Source: Turbatrix aceti
Lineage: Eukaryota > Nematoda > Chromadorea > Rhabditida > Panagrolaimidae
Assembly: GCA_963969345.1 (NCBI GenBank)
Contig: OZ017769.1
Location: 8,869,725 to 8,933,724 of the forward strand
DNA length: 64,000 nucleotides
Direction: 5' to 3'
Shown piece after piece: positions 54,228 to 64,000 of this stretch. Under the pieces are notes generated by a model. That model searched no databases and had not been told where the DNA came from. It saw nothing but the letters and a program-made list of their open reading frames with translations. The translations under genes and the position numbers were made by a program. Numbering within the stretch: the first letter of the stretch is position 1; the number at the start of each line of letters is the position of its first letter.

Positions 54228-57200
54228 CTGAATTGTGATAAGCGGTTATAAGCGGTTGTTAGAGCGATTTGCGAGGGTTTTTTTGACTTTTGGATGTTTT
54301 TTGAAAAATGTTTTCCTTTTTTTTGGTATTAAAAAAAAATGTTTCCCCCTTTTTTTGCTGTTTTTTGAAAAACTGTGGACAAACTTGTTTTTTGCGGTTT
54401 TTTAAGGTTTTCCTTGCGCATTGTATTGTTCAAGTGACCGACTAACCAAGTTTTAGATTTAGTTTCAAGTTGGTTTTTCAAGTTTGTTTCTCCGCAGCAC
54501 TGCAGTCGAGATTCGAGATAATCTCTCGCATTTTTTTTTGTAAAAAAAGTGCAAAGAAAAAGAAAAAAAATTGAGGGCATGTGTTTGAGCGAAAGTCAAC
54601 AGGTGGTGGGTGCTTGCTTAGTCGTATGTAATGATTTTGATCTGCTCCCAAGAAACGAGAAAAAGCCCGAGCACCTCCTCAAGCAGCCCATCACACCCGG
54701 GAGCCGAGACTAGGCAAAACAAAACGAAACGCTAGTCTCTCTTGTCTCTCTTGCAAATCCGCAGTGTCTTTGAGCAGTCACCCGCATCTTTTTCCCTGGC
54801 TGGCTGATCCCTGTGTTCTTTTTTCCCTACCCTACTCTTCCCTTCAGCCAATCCAATCCGCCCCCGCTCTACTTGATCCCGAGAAAAGTAAGCGAAAGTA
54901 AATAACATTTTGCGTGCGTGCACATTCATCCCCTCTCCCCTCCCTTTTTTCTTGCTACACCCAATTTCTTGGATAATTTTTACACAACCCAAGCGGCAAA
55001 AAGCTGAATAGCTTTCGAGCAGCGTGCTTCAAAAATATCCACAAAAATAAATCTTATGTGAGTGTTAAAAAAAGCCTGCCAGAACGAGCGTAAAAGCAAC
55101 TGAACGGACTCAAAGCTGGGACGGACGGGATAACAGAACCGGACATGCATTCACCCAAAAAAAATAAACCAACCTTCCAATCGATCGACTTCCTTCTGGA
55201 GCTTTTGGACCGAGCGTTCGGCGAACTCGGCACGGGTCTCAGCCTAGAATTTTTTTGGTTTTTTGGGGAACAAATGATTACAAAATAAATAAGGAACAAC
55301 TCAGAGGGGACAATACACAAAACACCATTGAGTTGACAACAAAACGGGACAAAAGACACAAAAGTCTAGCAAACCTCCTTCAGGCGACTGCTCAGGTTAC
55401 GGATCTGTTCTTCGTAGGCATCTTCGCGCTGGAGAGCCTTCTCTTCACTGACTTCGAGAGATTTGAGGTTGTTGCCGACGACGCGAAGTTCTTCTTCGAG
55501 TTCGACGATCTTGCTGTAGAAAAAAAGAGTGCGTAGCGTTAATTTATCGTATATCAAATTAGAGGCCTTTAACCGGAGGGAAAGGAAAAAAAAGATTTGT
55601 TAGAACTGGAAAAAACGATCAAACGCAGTGTTGGAAAATATTTACCATTTTCCAAATAAATAAATATTTATTTATTTCAACACTGGTTTTAGGAAAAATT
55701 GATGAAGGTTATTAAAATGTCCATAAGGAGAAAGAAAGTGGATTTGTGTGCGTGTGCAAGTGTGTGGAAAAATAGGAAAGAAATAAATAAATGTGCATAA
55801 AAAAATTGAAAACCGAAAAAAAATAAAGTGATTGTGAAAAAAAAATCAAATCTTAGTAGGAAATTTTTGAGTTTGTTATTCAGTGATATAAAAATAGGAG
55901 TAACCCAAGTATGTGCTTTGACAAAGGAAGTATTCATCCATCTACATATGTACCCTCCCCCCGCCAACTGGACACGACTGAATAAAAAATGAAAAAAAAA
56001 ATTATGTATATTTTTGCCAAAGGCGAACCTCCTTCAGACGGCTATCCAGTTGACGAATCTGTTCTTCGTAAGTTTCCTCGCGTTCGAGAGCCTTTTCTTC
56101 GCTGAGTTCAAGCGATTTAAGATTGTTGCCGACGACTCGCAACTCTTCTTCGAGTTCGACAATCTTGCTAAAATGGATTCCCAGTGTGTTCCCGGTTGGA
56201 AAAAAAAATAGTTGAAGAAGTCGGCAAAAAAAATATAGAGATAGCTATCGTAGGAATGAGACAGAAGAGTGTGTATGTATGTATGTGTGTGTGTGGTGGA
56301 TGATAGGAGAAAAAAATGGGACAAAAATAAAACATACTTTTCACCGGCTTCGGCACGTTCTTCGGCGCGTTCCAGATCAGCTTCAACCATGGCGAGCTTA
56401 CGTGCGACCTGAAAGATGGAAGTGAAGGTTAATTAGTGTTTTGGCAGCGTTGCTGGCACATGTATCGAATTTGGCAAACGAACAACGATCAGGACAACTT
56501 TTTTTGTTGAGACAAGACTTCGACATGCTGGGACAATACTGGACGTGAAAAAAAGTTAGAATTAGGAAGTTAGAAGTAAAACAAACACTAGATCATTAAT
56601 TTATGTAGAAATATATTATAAACATGAAGTCAACCACACAGGTACCAAACCTCATCGTATTTGCGGTCAGCTTCTTCGGCAAGGGTCGAGGCTTCCTTGA
56701 GTTGGCTCTCAATTTGGTTGGCGCGCTCTTCATCTTGGAATGAGCGGTTTTCCATGACCTTGCGGACGCTAAAGGAAAAAAGAGGGGATTCAGATGATTT
56801 CTAGGAAAAAAAGGAAGGGAAGCAGACTTCTGAGCCTTTGAAAAAAATGGATTCGGTCTTTGGGACGACGACCAAGAACTTTCAAAATCTTCAGAGATAA
56901 CAGAAATTTTAGAAGTGGAAAAAAAACTGTTAATTTGTACACACACACCTCGTCAGATCTGTTTTCAGCCTCGTGAAGCAGAGATTGCGCTTCTCGAAGT
57001 TTTTGCTCCATGCTCGTGCAGCGATCGTCGTCGGCATCTACTCGATTTTCGAGTACTCTTCTGGCACTGAAATTGGGTTAGTCTGGATTTTTGGACAGTT
57101 CGTCGGTTGTTGGTTGTTGGGTTTTGGAAAGTCGGGGGTACGGAGAAGTTTGTTAGTATTCGTTAGCAAAAAGCAGTCCAATTGCCAAGCATGCATGCAG

Positions 57201-60200
57201 AAGCGCCATCTATCGATGATGTATCGATCGGATGCCAGGTCAGATGGCTCTTACCTCTTCGTACTTGCGATCGGCATCCTCAGCGATGACCTTGGCTTCA
57301 TCGACCTGGGTTTCGAGAAGGTTGGCGCGTTCTTCATCCTGCTGCGAGCGGGTTTCCATCGACTTGCGGGCGCTGTAGGCAAGAAAAAGCGGGTAAGCAA
57401 CCGAACAAAGCCATCAGCGGCAACAAAAAACCACCCCCAGGACAAAAAACAAGGACAACGACGAAGACCGGGTCTCGTATTTTTTTCGTTACTACAGCAA
57501 CTTTTTTTGTGTCTGTCAGGCATCAAGAAGTCGGCGTAGTAGAAGAAAGTTGGGCATCATTTCGATCTCGAACCAACCGTTCGGACTCGTCGCAGCTGGC
57601 AGAGGATTCCTCCATCTTCTGGGTAGCGATCTTGAGGCGCTCCTCAGCGCGTTCGAGTTCTTCCTCGAGAAGGGTCATGCGGCGGTTGAGCGAGGCAACC
57701 TCGGCTTCGGCCTGAAAGGGGCACCCCGGGGTTAAAAATGTTTGCTCATTACCGTTCGGCTTCGTCAGCGGCCTTGGAGGCCTCGTCGAGCTTCTGGGTT
57801 GCAATCTTGAGACGGTCTTCCGTGCGTTCGAGGTCCTCTTCGACGAGGACGATACGGCGGTTGAGCGCTGCGACCTCGGCCTCGGCGTCTTCGCGCTTCT
57901 TGCGCTCTTCTTCGAGCTGGCGCTTGACCTCGTCGGCCTCGTCCTTGGCCTGTTCGGCCTCTTCGCGGGCCTGCCGCATCTTCTTCTTGAGGACATCAAG
58001 AAGAGACGTCTGCTGCGAACCTCCTTTGTCGTACTTGGACATGGCTGATGTGGCTGTGGTGGTAGTGGTTTCCCTGAAAAAAAAGTTTGGATAAGCATTA
58101 TTTTTTGGGAATATAAAAAGTGATCGGACGATGGATAAATGATAGAAACAAAACAAAAAGAAGGATAAAAGGAAAGTCAATGCAATGCGCGCATGATCCG
58201 TTAAGCGTGGATATTTATCCCGAGTCGCACTCCTCGATCGTCTAATCGGAAAAACGCGTAAAACAAACGTCAGTCGTGGCAGCAGATCCCGACCTGCACT
58301 CACTCACGAGACGAGACAAGACGCGCACCCACCCCAAAGGTTTTGAGAATGGAGGAAAGCCTGGAAACAAGAAGAAAAGTGAAAAGGGGGGGAGGGGGGC
58401 ATTGCGCTGCTCTGCGCCTGCTCCTCTGTCGATCAACAAAATCCACGAGAGCGCGCTCGCGCAACCGCCTGCAGCCAGCAGAAGCAGCCATGCTCTTGTC
58501 CTTGAATCCATCCGACGAGCCGGAGAAGGAGGAGGTAACCACTCAGGAAAGTCAGTCTGCTGGGCTCTAGCAGGCTTAGCACCTTCCTTTGACTGTTGTA
58601 CCTGTACTACTACCCCTACCGTTATTACTGCGGAGGAGGGGAGGAGGGTTTTCTTGCCTGTGTGCATGATCGAGACTGAGAGAGATGCGAGATTGCAGCC
58701 GCCCTCCAGCAACTAGCTAGCGTGCTTGCTTGCTTGCTGTTTGCGCAACAACGACGCTACGGAAACACATCAAACTGCACATCAGTCATGACGCGAGAGA
58801 GAGAAAGAGCTGGGGTGGGGAAGAAGTAGTAGTGCACTAGCTGCCAGCCACGCGTTATCATAGTATCGTCCAGGAATACGAAGCGAACGCAAAACAGACG
58901 ACCGACGACGACTCAAAAGCTAGCGGCTTTTACACACGCACGTAAACCGGTAGAAGTTAACACCCCGAATCTATTATATACATTCATCCCTCCCGTGACA
59001 AGTGGCCGGGAGTGGGCAGGTATGTAGGTAGGTAGGTAGGAGTGCTGCGGGGGCTGTCAGGGTGTAAAAGCTGCTCGGAAGTCAGTCCTCTAGCAAATGA
59101 GGAATATTTATCTCGCGCACTTTACAAAAGTTATGTATTTATTTTATCATAAAAAAATAATAAACAACCGGGAAGCTACTTAAAAAAGAAAAGACTGACT
59201 GCGGGCGTGGGCAAGAAGCGGGTTCGCTGTAAGCAACGCGATTGATGAATGACTCAATGAATGAATCACAGGCAAAAACAGAAATGCATGCAGCTGGGAC
59301 CTGTCTGGCACTGGTGCATTGGTCGACGGTCATTGATGAGGGTGAAGAGCAACAACCCCAGTCCAGTCCAAACCAAACCAATGCATTGCTTGCCCGCGAA
59401 AAAAAAAAATTAATCATGTCTCGTGAAACAAAAAAAATATATTTAAATATATAAATTCGCAACAGTTTTCGCATTCGTAAATGTTTAATTCGTTGTAGTC
59501 CCCATAAAAAATACAATCCCATCAGGACTACCAAAAACGATACAAAACGGTACAGTGCATTAAGTAAGGACTAAAAACCAGGCGACAAGCAACCAGCAAC
59601 CATCGGTGGTCTGTTCGGGATGAAAGTCATAAAAACAAGTGATAAGCCCCTCAAAAAAGCAAAATGCACGAAAAAAGACTGCGTAGATGAAAAATCGCCT
59701 ATCTAGGAATATTTCTTTGGACATGAGGCGCCTTGGACACTTACGCACGCCAGATTGCGCAGGCGGCAGTCCAGAAGGCGCCGACCAACTTTTTTAAAAA
59801 AAAAAGGCGGTAGGTGACCAGCACCATACCGCCTTTTTTTTTTAAAATCCTGGCTGGTGCTGGTGCTGGACCAGCACTGCTGGCGGAGTGCTGGTCCAGC
59901 ACCAGCACCAGCAGGATCACGTGGGTCTTCTGTCCGGTATAACCCCTGAGAAATCCTGTTTTGGAGGGGGCCGGTCGTCACCGGTCAGTCCAGCCAGTCG
60001 GGCATGTGCGTGCGTCATTTAGTCAATCAGTACTACTAAATATGACTGACTACCAACGAAGGGCTCCGTGGAAATAATATAGAGTCATCGTCGTCGTCGT
60101 CGTGCTCGTTGTTGTCGTCCCGGAATGCAAACACCCCCACCCCTCCGGGATGGTGCCTCAGGCGGTGATGTGTGTGGTTCACGAAAAAAAAAAACCAACC

Positions 60201-61858
60201 ACCACCACCACCCGTCAATCGTGTATCCTGCATCGTGCATCCAGCCATTTCGACAACAACGACGATGGCAAGAGACACAAAAATAACAACATAATTGACA
60301 TCTAAATTCATCAGTCATCTACGGAGTGGAACATCCCCTGGAAAAAAAAAGTTTGTCAGTCGCGCAGGAACACAAAACGGAAGACAGAGCTGATCGCCTT
60401 CGTTCGTTCGTTCCAGGAAGCGGGCGACTTCTCAAAAAAAACGACTTATCAAAAAAACATGAACAAGGAACAACGAACAACGAACAACGAACAAAGCAGC
60501 GATTCAGAATGGATTATCTCGTGTGAACAAAAAAAACTGTTGTTTGACAACTGTTTTTTTTCTTGTGAAAAAATTGACAATTCCCTTCCGCGGGGCAAAA
60601 AAGGAGCGGTGGGCTTGCTGATTGCTGATTGTTGGCTGCTCGGAGACAGATCAAACAGTGATTCATTTCCAAGCCCCTTTTTTTATGTTTTCGATCAAAA
60701 AAAATGAAAAAAAATGATAGAAGAGCAAAAAAGGCTAATTCGTCGTCGTCGTCGACGTCGATGTCTTCTTATTAGTCACCTTTTTTGTGCTTGCTTCAAG
60801 GTGCGAAGACTTTGGAGGAGCATGAAAGACCCCCAACTAAATACCTGCTGGCTGTGGATGGAAAGGGGTCAGGTCAGACCAACCATGGTCAGGTAAATAA
60901 CAAGAAAAGACGCGTGTTATTGTGACTCAATTAGTAGTCGTCCGAGGGTCGAGGATCGAGCGAGGATCGAGGTGCGCGAAGAAAAAGAAAGAAATAAACG
61001 TGCTCGGCGGCGCAGACAGACAATAGACGAGAAAACAGAAAAGGCCAGGCCAAGACCACCTACCTCACTCACGTCGGTGTTCGTTGTTTGGCGATTCGAC
61101 CACCATTGTTGTTGCTGTTGTTGCACTGTCGACTCGACGAGACCATACCTTGCCGCTGACTACTCGCGCCTAATTTTCATCACCAATAACCTACCTCCTG
61201 GACTTTCTTTTCCTTGTCTTCGAGTTGGGTGTTGGCAGCGGTAAGGTCTTCCTGGACCTTGTCGAGGTCGTTCTCCGTCTGCATCATCTTTTTCTGCGTG
61301 TCGCGGAGTTCTTCCTCAACGCGTTCAAGCTTTTCGGTGATCTGGCGGACTTTTTCTTCGGCGGCATCGGCGCGATCGAGAGCGTTGTCCTTAAAAAGGC
61401 CGCAAATTAAGCAAATAAATATAATAAATTTAAATAAATAAATAAATAGTTGCGATAATTACTATTTATTTTCTCATTTTCTCGGAGAGGGTCATTTTGT
61501 CATTTTCAGTTCATTCCGCGAAAAGAAACTTTTATAGCAAACTTTGCTTTACTTTACAACCACCTCGGTTGATTGAGTGCGATCGGGCGGACGGGCAGCA
61601 TTGATTTGGTGCCTGCCCGACTGCCAGGACTGCCAGCCGGCAATTTGGAGGTGAAAATGGAAAACGTATTTAGAAACAAAACAGAAGCCATTACATTACG
61701 ATGATGTACGATTTTTTAAACGCTTTTTTCTCGTTTTGAACTGATTGTAAAATCAATCGAAAAAAATCATGGAAAAAACGTGGGAGTTCCCAGAGGGAAA
61801 AAAATGTGCGAACCTTCTCGATCTTCATCGCCTGCATCTTCTTCTTAATGGCGTCCAT
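52970..61858 (-). CDS. lev-11: tropomyosin, multi-isoform gene
   Basis: Coiled-coil protein that lies along actin filaments. The long form starts at 61858-61814 ([15 protein letters not shown]), then 61389-61195, 57711-57578, one of three alternative exons (57372-57255, 57066-56949, 56768-56651; all 118 bp), 56408-56338, one of two (56167-56029 or 55513-55375; 139 bp), 55243-55174 and one of three last exons (54227-54145, 53679-53597, 53052-52970; 83 bp). A second start at 58042-57753 ([21 protein letters not shown]) makes the shorter cytoskeletal type. All phases agree. The path with exons 56768, 55513 and 53052 gives the standard 284 residues, ending in FQELSGY. Residues follow nematode LEV-11 very closely, which is the main ground for calling the organism a nematode. 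Tropomyosin regulates muscle contraction and stabilises actin. Confidence 0.96.
56651..57372 (-). other. lev-11: triplet of mutually exclusive tropomyosin exons
   Basis: Three 118-bp exons share the phase (completing an Arg codon, ending ..E|) and align: [20 protein letters not shown] (57372), [20 protein letters not shown] (57066) and [20 protein letters not shown] (56768). They must be exclusive, because including two would add 39 residues and break the heptad count by a non-integral number of actin periods. Confidence 0.9.
57753..58042 (-). other. lev-11: internal first exon of short tropomyosin isoforms
   Basis: This exon starts at ATG 58042 and ends in the same phase as the exon at 57578, replacing the first three exons of the long form. 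It implies a second promoter within 58043-61194. A purine-rich and GC-rich stretch at 58370-58700 is the nearest candidate, but no TATA box is clear. Confidence 0.9.
59795..59915. repeat. two adjacent hairpins
   Basis: Hairpin one: A10GGCGGTA (to 59812) pairs with TACCGCCT10 (59827-59844). Hairpin two: arm 59849-59877 (CCTGGCTGGTGCTGGTGCTG then GACCAGCAC) pairs with 59888-59915 over a 10-base loop with one mismatch or gap. They lie in the long first-promoter intron of tropomyosin. No coding meaning. Confidence 0.75.
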
Positions 61859-64000
61859 GGCTGCTGATTAGTCTTGCCTCCGGAGATGGCCTTGTACAGT
61901 AAAACCTGTAAAATGATCCAAACTACAGAAATTCCAAGAAATCGAGATCATCGACGGCACGGCACGCAAAAAAAGTCAAAAAATCAAAAAGTCAAAAACA
62001 AAAATTAAAGATAAAAGTAAATACTTGTACCACGTACGAGAGCACCCCCACCGCTCCTCTTCGACAGGATAGCGGTCTGGCAGAACTGACAACAGGCAGG
62101 CGCCGCCGGAGCGTCTTCGTGGAGGGTGTTTTGCTTCTTTCTCCTCCGCTGCTGCCACCGCCGCCACCGCCGCCGCCGGTGTTGCTGTTGTTGGCTGTTG
62201 GCTGTTGGCTGCTGCTGCCTGCACCACCACTACCGCTGTTGCTACTGCCGATCTCCTCCCCCTGGGGCAATTCGGGACAGACAAACCTGACTGCACTGCT
62301 TTTTCGTTTTCTTCCGACGATCACCTCCTCCCGAGCAGGAGCAGCAGTGTAGCAAGCAAGCAAGCATGCCGATCGCATCCGATCGCCAGGTGCCCGGCGG
62401 GGGCGGCTGGTCGGGAAAAAATCGCGTGTGTGTGCGTGTGTGGCGCTCCAGCAGAGTCCCCCTCCCCTCCCTTTTGCGTCGAAGGCGGTTGGTTGTGCGG
62501 GGGCTGTTTGTTGGCGGCAGGGCGACATTTGCTGCTCTTACCCCTGCCGTTGTTGTGTAAAGCATATTTCTGATCCTGGCCGATCCCGATCTCGGTCTCG
62601 GTCTCTCGAAAGCGATCCTTTCCTCCCTTTCCCCCGCAGCTTGCCACAATTACCCAACGAGAAACAAGAAACAACAAAACAACCCCCAGGGGCAAATAAT
62701 AGCCTGCAAGAAGGGACGGAGCAATTGTTCGATCGTTGGCAAAAATTTTGTTATTGTTAAACGAACAAAAGAAAAAAAACAAACACAAAATCAAAAACCC
62801 AAACCAAACCCATGGAAACCATTTGTTTTTCTTCCTCTTTTTTTTGCAGCGATTTGTTTGAGGAAGATAAATGAACTGCATTTTCTACGTAAAACATGGA
62901 AAAAGATTTCCGAAACACCTGACTGACAAGATAAAAAATAATAAATCAGGAAAAAAACAAAAAAACATCCAATATCCTGCAAAATGCCAAGAAACCAAAA
63001 AACTCAATCAAGAAAGAAAAAAAACTTCCGGCCTTCCGGTAATTAGTTTGACACGAGTTGATTAAAATCAGCAAGATACCACAAATTGCGATCGAGATTG
63101 AGATTGGAATTCCGATCGTAAACCCCCTCATCGGATGCATCGGTGGACGCGTAAATAAATAATCATGCTGTTTCGTCTTTTTTCCCGCTGTAAAGTCAGG
63201 ATTATCCCTCTCGGATAAACTGCTGTCACTTGGACTCACTTGTTCGCTGCTGCCGGCATTTATTTATTATTACATAAAAAAATAATATTATAGTTGAGCA
63301 ATTTATTTTTTTGTCGCAACAAATTTATAAATAAATAAATAATTGCAATTTCAAAAACAAATTTTACGATGCTTTTTGTCTCGACGCGAAAATGCACATG
63401 TGCACTTTTTGTTGCAAAAAATGGTCGTTCTGCCATTTATTATACGATCAGGTGAATACCGTAATTTGAAAAAAATATTTTTTTTGCTGTCTGCGTGCCA
63501 ACAAAAAAAAGAAAGAAGGAAGAAACCAATGCCACCACATGCTAAGTACAACTTCTGATTTATTTTTGAAGTGTATATATTTATCTGCAGACTGACTGAT
63601 TTTTCGCCGTTCACATTCCAAGTACCAGGCATCCTAGCGGGCCCTGCCAGTTGTCAAGGGCATGAAGAATGAAAAAAGAAAAGAAAAAAACAGAGTCCCC
63701 CTGAAAATTGCTCACTTTCATTTACCAATTTTCCACCCCCTCGTCGTCGTCGTCGTCCCACCTGCATAGATAATAGCAGGTATGTACTACGTCTCGCTTT
63801 TATTCCTATGATCAGCAGCAGCAACATGATACTCGTATGAAAAAACTATTGGTCAAAAAAAAGAAACTCGAATCAATCATTAATCAGAGAGGTAGTATCA
63901 GTGACGGTTTGACTTGTAGACAGCCTGCGAGAGGACAGGTGCGTGGAGGAGGCTAGAAGGGTTCGCGTCGAAGGCTTCGCTCGCTCGGAGCCATCGAAGC
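61859..64000. promoter_or_regulatory. upstream region of tropomyosin, long-form promoter
   Basis: No further coding exon was found. The sequence GCCTCCGGAGATGGCC directly before the start codon and the CTG/CCG-rich stretch 62090-62400 are probable 5' untranslated or promoter sequence. The rest is AT-rich with simple runs ((GTC)n near 63742, TATTTATTTAT near 63260-63340). An acceptor-like signal before ATG is weak. Confidence 0.45.

Noticed and set aside
62119..62528. Overlapping GC-rich frames with poly-Pro, poly-Leu and poly-Gly
   Set aside because: Simple-repeat (CTG/CCG) shadows on both strands in the tropomyosin upstream region.

Overview
The window is nuclear DNA from a nematode. The best evidence is the tropomyosin gene at 52.97-61.86 kb, whose alternative exons encode nematode LEV-11-type protein. 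Support comes from very short AT-rich introns with TTTTCAG acceptors, some GTTTGT donors, several 3' splice acceptors directly before start codons (as expected for spliced-leader addition), and one gene pair spaced like a nematode operon. I cannot name the species; the orphan families suggest it is far from Caenorhabditis.

Conserved blocks. A 13-exon gene on the minus strand (4.64-16.87 kb) encodes a roughly 2,200-residue low-complexity protein that I do not recognise. Three minus-strand genes follow: a TFIIIC110/GTF3C2-like transcription factor subunit (25.69-31.96 kb), mitochondrial ribosomal protein mL65/MRPS30 (33.10-35.11 kb) and ubiquitin hydrolase USP48 (35.40-41.28 kb). USP48 and mL65 look co-transcribed. 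Divergent from USP48 is the SWI/SNF HMG-box subunit swsn-3/SMARCE1 (41.99-43.48 kb). Tropomyosin (minus strand) fills the right end, with two start exons, three groups of alternative internal exons and three alternative last exons.

Accessory blocks lie at 0-4.2 kb, 20.5-25.6 kb and 43.5-52.4 kb. They hold fast-evolving material: a lineage-specific protein family (two complete genes, one 3' fragment, one broken copy), four tiny secreted peptide genes with nearly the same signal peptide but unrelated mature parts, a defensin-like six-cysteine peptide, an orphan secreted protein with a lectin-like look, and an eight-exon orphan protein that looks GPI-anchored.

Mobile DNA is dense in and around these blocks. 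Four small non-autonomous elements have terminal inverted repeats and 8-bp target duplications of hAT type (three perfect, one 7/8). There is also a 1.05-kb foldback palindrome whose empty site can be read from paralogous flanks, and a near-identical displaced copy of part of the big orphan gene's last exon. The peptide genes sit inside duplicated segments that share a TATA box 50 bp before the start codon, so gene birth by local duplication is readable here.

Exon coordinates were worked out by hand from splice signals and reading-frame continuity. Conserved genes close in frame; individual boundaries could be off by a few bases.
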